19,041 nt of DNA from DASRDZ01 sp035652335 (GTDB lineage: Bacteria; Chloroflexota; Dormibacteria; Aeolococcales; Aeolococcaceae): positions 1-19,041 of the forward strand of contig DASRDZ010000038.1 in NCBI GenBank assembly GCA_035652335.1. The letters run 5' to 3'. How positions within the stretch are numbered: the stretch's first letter is position 1; each line of letters opens with the position of its first letter. Below are positions 7,320 through 15,321 of this stretch, piece by piece. The position numbers were made by a program, and so were the translations under genes. The notes beneath the pieces were generated by a model, which made no database searches, was not told where the DNA came from, and saw only the letters and a program-made list of their open reading frames with translations.

Positions 7320-9692
7320 CTACTGGCGGACGGGTCGGTTGCCGACCACTGCCAGGCGGGCCAGGGCAGCTTCGGCGGCCTCGAGCTGCGCCGCGACGCG
7401 CGCCGATTCACGGAGGAGGAGCGGCTCCAGCTCCGCCGCCGGCAGCGGGCGGGAGAAGTGGTAGCCCTGGCCGTAGTCGCAGCGGAGGTTGCGCAGCTCG
7501 TCGAGCTGCTGCTCTCCCTCGACGCCCTCGGCGACCGTGTCGATGTTGAGCGTCCGGCCCAGCTCGATGACCGCGCGGGCGACCGCCGCCTCCTCGGAGC
7601 CGTGCGCGATCCCCTCGACGAATGACTTGTCGATCTTGATCGCGTCGATGGGGAACTCGCGAAGGTAGCTGAGCGACGAGTAGCCCGTGCCGAAGTCGTC
7701 GAGGGCGAGGCGGATGCCCAACGAGCGCAGGTCGTCGAGCGTGTTCAGCGCACGCGAGGTGTCGCGCATGAGTGCCGTCTCGGTGATCTCCAGGGTCAGG
7801 CACGAGGGGTCGAAGCGCGTCGCGCGCAGGCATTCGACGATGTCGTCGACCAGCTCCGGCTGGCGAAGCTGGCGCGCGGAGATGTTCACCGACAGGGCGA
7901 GACGGTGAAGGCCTGGGTAGGCGTCCTGCCAACGCCGGACCTGGCGCATCGATTCGTGCAGGACCCAGCGCCCGATGGGAACGATCAGCCCCATCTCCTC
8001 GGCGACGGGTATGAAGTCGGCCGGCGACACCAGCGTCTCGCCGTGGCGCGACCAGCGGACCAGCGCTTCCACACCGACCACGTCCCCTCCGGCGAGGGCG
8101 ACGATCGGCTGGTAGTGGACGACGAACTCCTCGGCGGTGATGGCGCGGCGCAGATTCGACTCCAGCTCGACGCGCTCTGAGAGGAGCGTGTGCATCTCCT
8201 GCTCGAACACCAGGTAGCGGCCGAGACCGTCGACCTTGGCCCGGTACATGGCGAGGTCTGCGTTGCGCAGCAGCGCCTGGGCGTCGCCGTCGGCGCCGGC
8301 GCTCACCGCGACGCCCACGCTGGCGGTGACGGACAGCTCGCGCCCATGGACGGTGAGGGGCTCGCGGAGGGCGTCGAGGATGCGCTCCGCGACAGCTTCT
8401 GCGTCGGACTCCGCGTCGGAGTCCTCGGCGAGCACCGCGAACTCGTCGCCGCCGAGGCGAGCCGCCACGTCGGTGGCGCGCAAGCAGCCGCGCAGCCGCT
8501 GGCCGACGGCGACGAGGAGCTGGTCGCCGGCGGCATGGCCGAGGCTGTCGTTGACCATCTTGAAGCGGTCGAGGTCGAGGAACAGCACGGTGACTCGCGA
8601 CCGGCCTCGCCGTGCCCGTGCCAGGGCGCGCTCCAGGTGCTCTGTGAAGAGCGCGCGATTGGGCAGACCGGTGAGTGAGTCGTGGTAGGCGAGATGGCGC
8701 ATCTCCTCCACGGCCTTGGCGTCGTTGAGGGCCATGGAGGCGTGATGGGCGAAGGCCAGGAGCATCTCGCGCTCGGTCTCGGTGTAGGTGCGGTCACCGC
8801 GGTTCGAGGCGACCACGATGCTGCCCACCGGCCGTCCGTTCTCGTGGACCGGCGCCGCCATCGCGGTGCGCAGCGAGGACTCGGCGAACACGGCCATGGC
8901 GAACTCCGCGTGCGCGTAGTCCTCGACCACCACCAGGCGGTCCTCGATGATGGCGCGACCGCCGGCGCCCTCGGTGATGCGGCTGCGCCGCAGACGGGCG
9001 CGGGTGTCCTCGTCGACACCGGAGATGGAGACGAGGGTCATGTAGTCGGGATCCTCGCGGTCGACGAGTCGCAGCCCGACGACCTCGTCGCCCAGCAGCT
9101 CGCCGGCCCCGGCGACGATGGCGTCGAGCACCTCCTGCAGCGGCGCGCGTCGCGAGATGGAGACCTGGATCTTGGAGAGCCGTTCCAGCAGCGCCTGCCG
9201 CTCCTGGAGCATCTCCAGGAGCCGGCGGTTGTCTGCCGCCTGCGCCTCGCTGACCACACGCAGGTGCCGCTCGCGCTCCAGCGTGTTCAGGCTGCCGAGG
9301 GTGAGCGCCAGGCCGCGCGCCATGGCGCGGAGAAGGCTGGTCTCCTCGGCGTCGAACGGAGCCCCGGAGCGCCCCAGCAGCAACCGCCCTGGGACGGCCC
9401 CCTCGATGGGCACCGCGATGGTGTGGAGGATGCCGAGCCTCGGCAGCTCGAGCTCACCCCTCGGCTGGGCAGCGGTCGCGCACAGCGCCTCGGCGGGGAC
9501 CTGACCTCGCGGGAAGCCGACGGCTTCCAGCACTCCCTCCTCACCGACCACGGCGCCGACCTCCGCCTCCAGGGCCTCGGCCGCCCAGTGGATCGCTCCC
9601 GAGATGGCCGACTCCTGGTCGCGGCAGGCGGCGACCGCGACCAGGAACTCGGAGAGCTGCTGGGTGGACCACCCGCCGCCGTTTGGCGTCAT
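7320..9692 (-). CDS. GAF-GAF-GGDEF-EAL cyclic-di-GMP synthase/phosphodiesterase
   Basis: Encodes 790 residues with no membrane segment visible. Order: an N-terminal GAF-like region (about 10-135), a short coiled coil (about 137-172), a second, clearer GAF domain (175-325), GGDEF (332-495), EAL (505-760) and an Ala-rich tail. The cyclase signature RLGGDEF is at 412-418 and is preceded by an intact product-inhibition site RATD (405-408). The phosphodiesterase half keeps the residues equivalent to the eight catalytic ones of RocR: Glu542, Asn603, Glu635, Asp665, Asp666, Lys686, Glu722 and Gln742, with nearly identical spacing. Both halves are therefore predicted active, with the GAF domains selecting the direction. 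It starts ten bases after the FIST gene with GGAG five bases before the ATG, and the two are almost certainly co-transcribed. The ligand of the GAF domains cannot be read from the sequence. Confidence 0.95.
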   Translation of the reverse strand: MTPNGGGWSTQQLSEFLVAVAACRDQESAISGAIHWAAEALEAEVGAVVGEEGVLEAVGFPRGQVPAEALCATAAQPRGELELPRLGILHTIAVPIEGAVPGRLLLGRSGAPFDAEETSLLRAMARGLALTLGSLNTLERERHLRVVSEAQAADNRRLLEMLQERQALLERLSKIQVSISRRAPLQEVLDAIVAGAGELLGDEVVGLRLVDREDPDYMTLVSISGVDEDTRARLRRSRITEGAGGRAIIEDRLVVVEDYAHAEFAMAVFAESSLRTAMAAPVHENGRPVGSIVVASNRGDRTYTETEREMLLAFAHHASMALNDAKAVEEMRHLAYHDSLTGLPNRALFTEHLERALARARRGRSRVTVLFLDLDRFKMVNDSLGHAAGDQLLVAVGQRLRGCLRATDVAARLGGDEFAVLAEDSDAESDAEAVAERILDALREPLTVHGRELSVTASVGVAVSAGADGDAQALLRNADLAMYRAKVDGLGRYLVFEQEMHTLLSERVELESNLRRAITAEEFVVHYQPIVALAGGDVVGVEALVRWSRHGETLVSPADFIPVAEEMGLIVPIGRWVLHESMRQVRRWQDAYPGLHRLALSVNISARQLRQPELVDDIVECLRATRFDPSCLTLEITETALMRDTSRALNTLDDLRSLGIRLALDDFGTGYSSLSYLREFPIDAIKIDKSFVEGIAHGSEEAAVARAVIELGRTLNIDTVAEGVEGEQQLDELRNLRCDYGQGYHFSRPLPAAELEPLLLRESARVAAQLEAAEAALARLAVVGNRPVRQ

Positions 9693-9697
9693 TCCTG

Positions 9698-9701
9698 CTC
9701 C
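9698..9701 (-). promoter_or_regulatory. Shine-Dalgarno site of the GGDEF-EAL gene
   Basis: GGAG on the minus strand sits directly after the FIST stop codon and five bases before the ATG at 9692, followed by AGGA. This fixes the start of the GGDEF-EAL protein and shows that the two genes are read from one message. Confidence 0.6.
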
Positions 9702-9702
9702 A

Positions 9703-10917
9703 TCAGCTCAGCGCCAGCACCACCAGCGTCTGGTTGTGGAACCCGCTGATGCCGCGCGTCCGCGCGATCTCGCCGTACGTGTAGAAGCCGGAGACGGGCG
9801 CTCCGTCTGCGTGCAGACCAATGCGCGAGACCTCGTCCTCGACGCCGCCGCTGCCGAGCACACCGCGCCGGGCGATGCAGTCGAAGGCGATCAGCCCGAT
9901 GGGCGGGTTACCCTCCAGGCCCGTGAGGGCATCGCTGCAGGCGGCATCGGTGGCGCCCAGCACGGAGGCGGCGTCGCCCTCCATCATCCAGGCCAGTCCG
10001 CCCTGGGGCACCTCGGCGATGCACCCGATCGAGCGGTCGGCGAAGCCCGCCTCGGCGACGAAGCGGACCTCCTCCCCGCTGCGGCGGCTGAGACCGAGCG
10101 GATGGGTCATGGCGAAGCGGGTGAAGGCTGCGGAGTCGGTTCGCGCCTCGGCGGGGGCATCCAAGCGGTCGAGGTACACGTCGAGGGCCGGCTGGTCGTC
10201 CAGGGCGAGGACGCGGTTCCCCTCGCTGCACGTCACCAGCATGGGGTCGCCCACACGCCTCCAGCCGTGCCGGACGCCGATGCCGATCGGTGCGTCGGAG
10301 GAGATCGCCGCCGCGACGACGCTGTCGTCGACCACCGCATCGCCGAAGAGCTGCTGCGTGTAGGTCATGCGCAGGTCGTCGCCGGCGCAGCCGCCGACCA
10401 GTGGCACCGCCGCGCCGACGACGCCGTAGGCACCCCGGACGATCTCCTGCTGGTCGCCCGCCAACCCGTCGGTGAGCAGGAGGAGGACCTGATGGGCGCG
10501 GGCCTCGACCTGCTCGATGCAGGCGCCCACGGTGGCGCCGGCCTGGCGCAGGTCACCGGCGGCGCCGCTGGCCATCGCGGTGGCGACGGAGAAGCCGTCG
10601 CCGCCCAGCGCCGTCACCACCACGCTCGACTCCCCGGGGCCGTCCGCGGCGATCTCGCCGGCGGTCGAGCAGCCGATCAGCGGTGCGTCGGGACAGACGT
10701 CGCGGATCCCATTGAGGAGCGCCGCCAGGTCGTGCGCCTGCGACGCGAAGACCACGAGGAGCCGGGTGTCGGTTCCGCGGACCGCCGCGGTGGCGGCCTC
10801 GGCGCCCGCTCGGCGCGAATCGGCCAGGCGGGAGGCCCCGGCGCCGACCCAGCGCGCGGCCGTCGCGTCGCTCTGGTCGGGATCGGAGGCCACCGTCGTG
10901 CTGCTGAACCCGGTCAT
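9703..10917 (-). CDS. FIST-domain sensory protein (FIST_N plus FIST_C)
   Basis: Encodes 404 residues made almost entirely of a FIST_N domain (about 50-245) and a FIST_C domain (about 250-395). FIST proteins are predicted intracellular sensors of small ligands, possibly amino acids, and are often encoded beside or fused to signalling enzymes. Segments typical of the family are LLVVFASQAHDLAALL, APLIGCSTAGEI, LLLTDGLAGDQQEIVRGAYG, PLVGGCAGDDLRM, PIGLIAFDCIAR and, at the end, SGFYTYGEIAR followed by FHNQTLVVLAL. No signal peptide or membrane helix is seen. ATG 10917 has GAGGG nine bases upstream. It is followed after ten bases by a GGDEF-EAL enzyme, so the natural inference is that it modulates c-di-GMP turnover. 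The ligand and any direct contact are not shown by sequence. Confidence 0.9.
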   Translation of the reverse strand: MTGFSSTTVASDPDQSDATAARWVGAGASRLADSRRAGAEAATAAVRGTDTRLLVVFASQAHDLAALLNGIRDVCPDAPLIGCSTAGEIAADGPGESSVVVTALGGDGFSVATAMASGAAGDLRQAGATVGACIEQVEARAHQVLLLLTDGLAGDQQEIVRGAYGVVGAAVPLVGGCAGDDLRMTYTQQLFGDAVVDDSVVAAAISSDAPIGIGVRHGWRRVGDPMLVTCSEGNRVLALDDQPALDVYLDRLDAPAEARTDSAAFTRFAMTHPLGLSRRSGEEVRFVAEAGFADRSIGCIAEVPQGGLAWMMEGDAASVLGATDAACSDALTGLEGNPPIGLIAFDCIARRGVLGSGGVEDEVSRIGLHADGAPVSGFYTYGEIARTRGISGFHNQTLVVLALS

Positions 10918-10926
10918 GCGACGTTT

Positions 10927-10931
10927 CCCTC
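10927..10931 (-). promoter_or_regulatory. Shine-Dalgarno site of the FIST gene
   Basis: GAGGG on the minus strand, nine bases before the ATG at 10917. It supports that start over alternatives in other frames. Confidence 0.5.
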
Positions 10932-10992
10932 ACGGCGCCTGCATGCGCCTGAATCCGTTCTCCACGCCCCCTCGCCCGTCGTGTCGGAGACC

Positions 10993-11048
10993 AGGCTACG
11001 GCCGCAACCGCCCGGTTTCAGAGGTCGATTTACAGGTCTCGACAGGAG
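10993..11048 (-). promoter_or_regulatory. candidate promoter/operator or leader element upstream of FIST; blocks shared with the element upstream of the histidine kinase
   Basis: The 178-base gap between ligA and FIST (10918-11095) contains, in plus-strand order, AGGCTA (10993-10998), GCCGCAA (11001-11007), CCGGTTTC (11012-11019), CGATTTACAGG (11026-11036) and GACAGGAG (11041-11048). The same blocks recur in the same order between groL and the histidine kinase. Read in the direction of transcription, CTGAAA (11021-11016) and TAGCCT (10998-10993) are separated by 17 bases and form a plausible -35/-10 pair, which would place a start about 70 bases before the FIST ATG. GGTTGC-GGCC-GTAGCC in this stretch can also fold as a small hairpin in RNA, so a structured leader is an alternative. 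The rest of the gap shows nothing further. Confidence 0.45.
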
Positions 11049-11095
11049 AGTTGCAGGCCCGACGCGAGCATCACCGAAGACGTACGGGACCCGGG

Positions 11096-13111
11096 TCAGG
11101 ACCCCTCTGCGGCCGCCAGCTCCGCCAGGAACTGGGGCTCGTCGATCACCCGCACTCCGAGGCGCTGCGCCTTGTCCAGCTTGCTGCCCGCCGCGGCGCC
11201 CGCCACCACCGTGTGGGTCTTGCGGCTCACGCTCGACGAGGGATTCCCGCCCAGCGCGCGGATGCGCGCCTCCGCCTCCGGCCTGGTCATCGCGTCGAGC
11301 CCACCGGTGAGCACCCAGGACTGTCCCGTCCACGGTCCCGTTCCGCCCCCGGTCTGCTCGGGCTCGACGCCGACCTCCCGCAGCCGTCGCAGCAGCCCGC
11401 GCCCCTGCTCCGACGACAGCCACTGGTGCACGTGCTCCGCCACCACCGCACCGATGCCCTCGGTGGCGAGGAGGTCCTCGACACCCGCCTCGGTCAAGGC
11501 GTCGAGCGACCCGAAGCGCGCCGCCAGGGCGAAGGCGGTGTGCTCGCCGACGTGGCGGATCCCGAGCGCGTTGACCAATCGCCCCAGAGGGACCCGCCGC
11601 CGCGCCGCGATCGACCGCAGCAGGTTCTCGGCCGACCTGTCGGCGAAGCCGTCGAGCTGGAGCAGCTGCTCCCTGGTCAGCGTGTAGAGGTCGGCCGGCT
11701 CCTGCACCCACCCGCGCTCCACGAGCTGGTCGATGATGGCGTCGCCGAGACCCTCGATGTTCATGCCGGCGCGCGAGGCGAAGTGGCGCAGCTTCTCGCG
11801 ACGCTGCGCCGGGCAGAGGGGGTTGAGGCAGCGGCGCACCACCTCGCCCTCCTCCCGCACCAGCTCGGCGCCGCACGACGGGCACTGGTTGGGCATGGTC
11901 CACGGCGCGGCGCCGGCCGGGCGCTTCTCCAACACCACGCGGACGATCTCGGGGATGACGTCGCCCGCCTTGTGCAGTACCACCGTGTCGCCGATGCGCA
12001 CGTCCTTGCGGGCCACCTCGTCCTCGTTGTGCAGCGTGGCCCGCCGCACGGTGGTCCCGGCCAGCACCGTGGGCGAGAGCTGGGCGATCGGCGTCACGGC
12101 GCCGGTGCGACCGACCTGGATGCGGATGTCCTCGACCAGCGCCTCCTTCTCCTCCGGCGGGAACTTGTAGGCGATCGCCCACCGCGGTGAGCGCGAGACG
12201 GCGCCGAGCTCCGCCTGCTGGTCGAGCCGGGACACCTTGATGACCACGCCGTCCGTCTCGTAGTCGAGGTCGTGGCGACGGTCTCGCCAGTGGTCGAGAA
12301 AGCCGAGGATGTCCTCGAGCGACTCCGCCGTGCGGTGGTTGGGGTTCACCCGGAATCCCAGACGGTCGAGCAGGTCGAGGATCTCCTCCTGGCTCCGCGC
12401 CGGTCCCGGCGGGTCCATCGCATAGGTGAACATCGAGAGCCCCCGCCGCGCGGTGATGCGCGGGTCGAGCTGCCGCACGGCGCCCGCGGCGGCATTGCGC
12501 GGATTCGCATACGTCGGCTTGCCGGCGTCCTCCAGCTCCTGGTTGATGCGCGCGAAGCTCTGCTTGGGGAGATACACCTCGCCGCGCACCTCGAACTCAT
12601 CGGGGAGCCCCTCCTGCACCTCGCGGAGCTGCCAGGGGATCGCCTTGATGGTGCGCACCTGGGCGGTGACGTCCTCGCCTTCGACGCCGTTGCCGCGCGT
12701 CGCCCCTCGCATGAGCTGTCCGGCGCGGTAGGTCAGCGAGATGGCCAGGCCGTCGATCTTCAGCTCGGTGACATAGCGGTCGACGTCGGGAACGACGCGC
12801 TCCACGCGGCGCACGAACTCGGCGACCTCGTCGGGGGAGAAGGCGTTGTCGAGGGAGAGCATCGAGGTCCGATGGCGCACCTTGCGAAAGGCGTCGACGG
12901 GCGCGCCACCGACGCGCTGGGTCGGCGAGTCCGCCGTCTGCAGCTGAGGGTGCTGCTCCTCCAGGTCGAGGAGCTCACGGAAGAGGCGGTCGTACTCCGC
13001 GTCGTCGATCTCGGGCGCGTCCTTGACGTAGTAGAGGTGCGCGTGATGGTCGATCAGGCGGCGCAGCTCGGCGGCGCGGTGGCGGACCTTCTCCGGGACG
13101 TCGTCGCTCAC
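11096..13111 (-). CDS. ligA: NAD-dependent DNA ligase
   Basis: Encodes 671 residues, the usual length for LigA. The enzyme seals nicks using NAD in replication and excision repair. Domains in order: Ia domain (1-60, HAHLYYV and DAEYDRLFREL), adenylation domain with the nucleophile Lys118 in the KIDG motif, the YANPRNAAAGAVRQLD segment (201-216), ETDGVVIK (285-292), an OB fold with GRTGAVTPIAQL (334-345), a four-Cys zinc finger (Cys410, Cys413, Cys428, Cys433), helix-hairpin-helix repeats (about 450-565) and a C-terminal BRCT domain (about 592-671, WVLTGGL and SSVSRKT). The start is a GTG at 13111 whose GTGA overlaps the pcrA stop codon, so the two are translationally coupled. All key residues appear intact. 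Confidence 0.98.
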   Translation of the reverse strand: MSDDVPEKVRHRAAELRRLIDHHAHLYYVKDAPEIDDAEYDRLFRELLDLEEQHPQLQTADSPTQRVGGAPVDAFRKVRHRTSMLSLDNAFSPDEVAEFVRRVERVVPDVDRYVTELKIDGLAISLTYRAGQLMRGATRGNGVEGEDVTAQVRTIKAIPWQLREVQEGLPDEFEVRGEVYLPKQSFARINQELEDAGKPTYANPRNAAAGAVRQLDPRITARRGLSMFTYAMDPPGPARSQEEILDLLDRLGFRVNPNHRTAESLEDILGFLDHWRDRRHDLDYETDGVVIKVSRLDQQAELGAVSRSPRWAIAYKFPPEEKEALVEDIRIQVGRTGAVTPIAQLSPTVLAGTTVRRATLHNEDEVARKDVRIGDTVVLHKAGDVIPEIVRVVLEKRPAGAAPWTMPNQCPSCGAELVREEGEVVRRCLNPLCPAQRREKLRHFASRAGMNIEGLGDAIIDQLVERGWVQEPADLYTLTREQLLQLDGFADRSAENLLRSIAARRRVPLGRLVNALGIRHVGEHTAFALAARFGSLDALTEAGVEDLLATEGIGAVVAEHVHQWLSSEQGRGLLRRLREVGVEPEQTGGGTGPWTGQSWVLTGGLDAMTRPEAEARIRALGGNPSSSVSRKTHTVVAGAAAGSKLDKAQRLGVRVIDEPQFLAELAAAEGS

Positions 13112-15321
13112 TGCGCCGGTGTGAGCGCGGGCCCGGCGTCGGCGACCGCGAAGATCTTCAGCCCGGCGTCGTCGAACTTGATGGTGACCTCCTCGCCGGA
13201 GCGGGTCATGATGCTCTTCAGCACTGTGCCCGCCCCGAACTTGCGGTGCTGCACGCGCATCCCCTGCCCGTACTGCTGTGGCAGCACCTCCACCGGGTTG
13301 GGTCGCACGGCATGGGCGTGGATGGCACGGTGCACCGCGCCCGGTGTGCGCGGATCGCCGGGCGGCGGTCCCCCGGGGCGCACGGGGATCTCGATCAGCT
13401 CGGCGGGAAGGTCGCGCAGGAAGCGCGACGCCTCGGCGAGCTGCGGGGATCCGTAGAGATGGCGGCGGAAGGCGTGCAGCAGGTAGAGCCGCTTGCGCGC
13501 TCGGGTGATGCCGACGTAGGCGAGCCGGCGCTCCTCCGCCAGCCCCGCGTCGCCCTCCTCCATGGCGCGGAGGTGGGGCATCAACCCCTCCTCCATCCCG
13601 GCGATAAACACGACGGGGAACTCCAGGCCCTTGACCTGGTGCAGGGTGATCAGGGTGACGCCGTTCTTGTCGGGATCGAGGGTGTCGACGTCGCTGACCA
13701 GGGCGACGTTCTCGAGGAACGACTGCAGTCCCTCCGGCGGCTCGGCGTCGGCGTACTCGCCGGCCAGGCCGACCAGCTCGGTGACGTTCCTCCAGCGCTC
13801 CTCGTTCTCCGGCGTGCCGTCCTGCAGCATCGTCTTGTACCCGCTCTCCACGAGAAGCTCCTCGACCAGCGCCGGGAGGGGAAGGCGCTCGGCGTCGGCG
13901 CGCAGGCTGTCGATCATGGTGCGGAAGCCCTCCAGCGCGGAGATCGCGCCAGGACCCAGCTCCTCGGTGTCGTCGAGCCGGCCCACCGCCTCGAACGGCG
14001 ACACCCGATGGCGTCGGGCCAGGCGCTCCAGCTCCTGCACGGTGCGGTCGCCGATCTTGCGCCGGGGCACGTTGACGATCCGGGCGAAGGACACGGCGTC
14101 ACGCGGGTTGGCGATCAGCCGCAGATAGGCCAGCACGTCCTTGATCTCGCGCCGCTCGTAGAAGCGAGGGCCGCCGATCAGCTGGTAGGGGATGCCGCGA
14201 CGCAGCAGCACATCCTCCAGCGCGCGCGACTGCGCGTTGGTGCGGTACAGCACGGCGAAGTCCTCGTACGACATGTCCTCGGCCTGGATCAGGCGCTCGA
14301 TCTCCGAGGTGATGGCCACGGCCTCCTCGGTCTCGTCGTACACCGAGATGATGCGCACCTTCTCCCCGCCCATGCGCTCGGTCCAGAGCTTCTTGGCGGC
14401 GCGCTCGGTGTTGTGGCGGATCACCGCGTGCGCGGCGTCGAGGATCACCTGAGTGGAGCGGTAGTTCTGGTCGAGGGTGACCACGGTGGCGTTGGGGTGA
14501 TCCTTCTGGAAGCTGAGGATGTTGCGCACGTCGGCGCCGCGCCACCCGTAGATCGACTGGTCGTCGTCCCCCACCACGGTGACGTTGCCGTGGGCCGCGC
14601 CGAGGATCTGCACCAGCCGGTACTGGGCGCGATTGGTGTCCTGGTACTCGTCGACGAAGATGTGCTGGAAGCGATGCTGGTAGCGCCGGGCGATGTCAGG
14701 GACGTCCTCGAAGAGCTCGACGACGCGCACCAGCAGGTCGTCGAAGTCGAGCGCGCCCGCGGTCTGCAGCTCGCGCTCGTAGGCGCGAAAGGCCTCGGCG
14801 ATGCGGGCGCCGTAGTAGGCGCCGGCGGTGGCCGCGTACTGCTCGGCGGACTGCAGCTCGTTCTTCGCGGCGGAGACGGCATGGGCCACCTGCGCGGGCG
14901 GGTACCGCTTGTCGTCGACGCCGGCGGCCTGCATGGCGCGGCGCATGGCGGCGACGCGGTCGGCCTCGTCGTAGATGGTGAAGTCGCGCGGGATGCCGAT
15001 GGCGGTGCCGTCACGGCGCAGGATGCGCACGCCGATGGAGTGGAAGGTGCCCAGCCACATCCCCGTGGCACCGGTGCCGAGCAGCGCCTCGATCCGCTCG
15101 CGCATCTCCCTCGCCGCCTTGTTGGTGAAGGTGACGGCGAGGATCTCCTCCGGTCGCGCGCGGCCGCTGGCGATGACGTGCGCGATGCGGTGGGTGAGGA
15201 CGCGCGTCTTGCCGCTGCCAGCGCCCGCGAAGATGAGCAGCGGACCGTCGGGCGCCTCGACGGCGCGGCGCTGGGCCTCGTTCAGGCCGGCGAGCAGGTC
15301 CGTGGCGTCGAGGGCGCTCAG
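13108..15321 (-). CDS. pcrA: UvrD/PcrA-type superfamily 1 DNA helicase, probable CTG start
   Basis: Encodes 737 residues from the proposed start, matching PcrA/UvrD (about 720-740). It is a 3'-5' helicase acting in nucleotide excision repair and in clearing proteins from DNA. Motifs: Q-motif LNEAQ (13-17), Walker A AGAGSGKT (32-39), Ia TFTNKAA (64-70), II VDEYQD (223-228), III GDDDQSIYGWRGA (251-263), IV QNYRST (285-290), V TLHQVKGLEFPVVF (559-572) and VI YVGITRARKRLYL (602-614). The C-terminal PcrA-type Tudor segment is GMRVQHRKFGAGTV (687-700). No in-frame ATG, GTG or TTG exists between the upstream nitrilase coding region and the Walker A motif. The CTG at 15321 overlaps the nitrilase TGA as CTGA, the same arrangement as the GTGA at the ligA junction, so CTG is the likely start. 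The frame is open further upstream, but only antisense-free shadow sequence of the nitrilase gene lies there. Confidence 0.95.
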   Translation of the reverse strand: MSALDATDLLAGLNEAQRRAVEAPDGPLLIFAGAGSGKTRVLTHRIAHVIASGRARPEEILAVTFTNKAAREMRERIEALLGTGATGMWLGTFHSIGVRILRRDGTAIGIPRDFTIYDEADRVAAMRRAMQAAGVDDKRYPPAQVAHAVSAAKNELQSAEQYAATAGAYYGARIAEAFRAYERELQTAGALDFDDLLVRVVELFEDVPDIARRYQHRFQHIFVDEYQDTNRAQYRLVQILGAAHGNVTVVGDDDQSIYGWRGADVRNILSFQKDHPNATVVTLDQNYRSTQVILDAAHAVIRHNTERAAKKLWTERMGGEKVRIISVYDETEEAVAITSEIERLIQAEDMSYEDFAVLYRTNAQSRALEDVLLRRGIPYQLIGGPRFYERREIKDVLAYLRLIANPRDAVSFARIVNVPRRKIGDRTVQELERLARRHRVSPFEAVGRLDDTEELGPGAISALEGFRTMIDSLRADAERLPLPALVEELLVESGYKTMLQDGTPENEERWRNVTELVGLAGEYADAEPPEGLQSFLENVALVSDVDTLDPDKNGVTLITLHQVKGLEFPVVFIAGMEEGLMPHLRAMEEGDAGLAEERRLAYVGITRARKRLYLLHAFRRHLYGSPQLAEASRFLRDLPAELIEIPVRPGGPPPGDPRTPGAVHRAIHAHAVRPNPVEVLPQQYGQGMRVQHRKFGAGTVLKSIMTRSGEEVTIKFDDAGLKIFAVADAGPALTPAQ

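Noticed and set aside
10918..11095. A c-di-GMP (GEMM-I) riboswitch in the leader of the FIST-GGDEF-EAL unit
   Set aside because: The context is inviting and a short stretch (GTAGCC..GG....CCGA) resembles the 3' part of GEMM-I. However, the hallmark GGCAAACC and ACGCAAAGCC segments are absent, so I do not call it. A covariance-model search (Infernal against RF01051) would settle it.
11088..11097. Ten-base palindrome GACCCGGGTC at the ligA stop codon, as a terminator
   Set aside because: It has no loop and no U-tract. Such short GC palindromes are expected at this base composition.
9604..11310. A 568-codon plus-strand frame across FIST and the ligA gap
   Set aside because: Antisense shadow of the FIST gene with low-complexity composition; the FIST domains on the minus strand are convincing.
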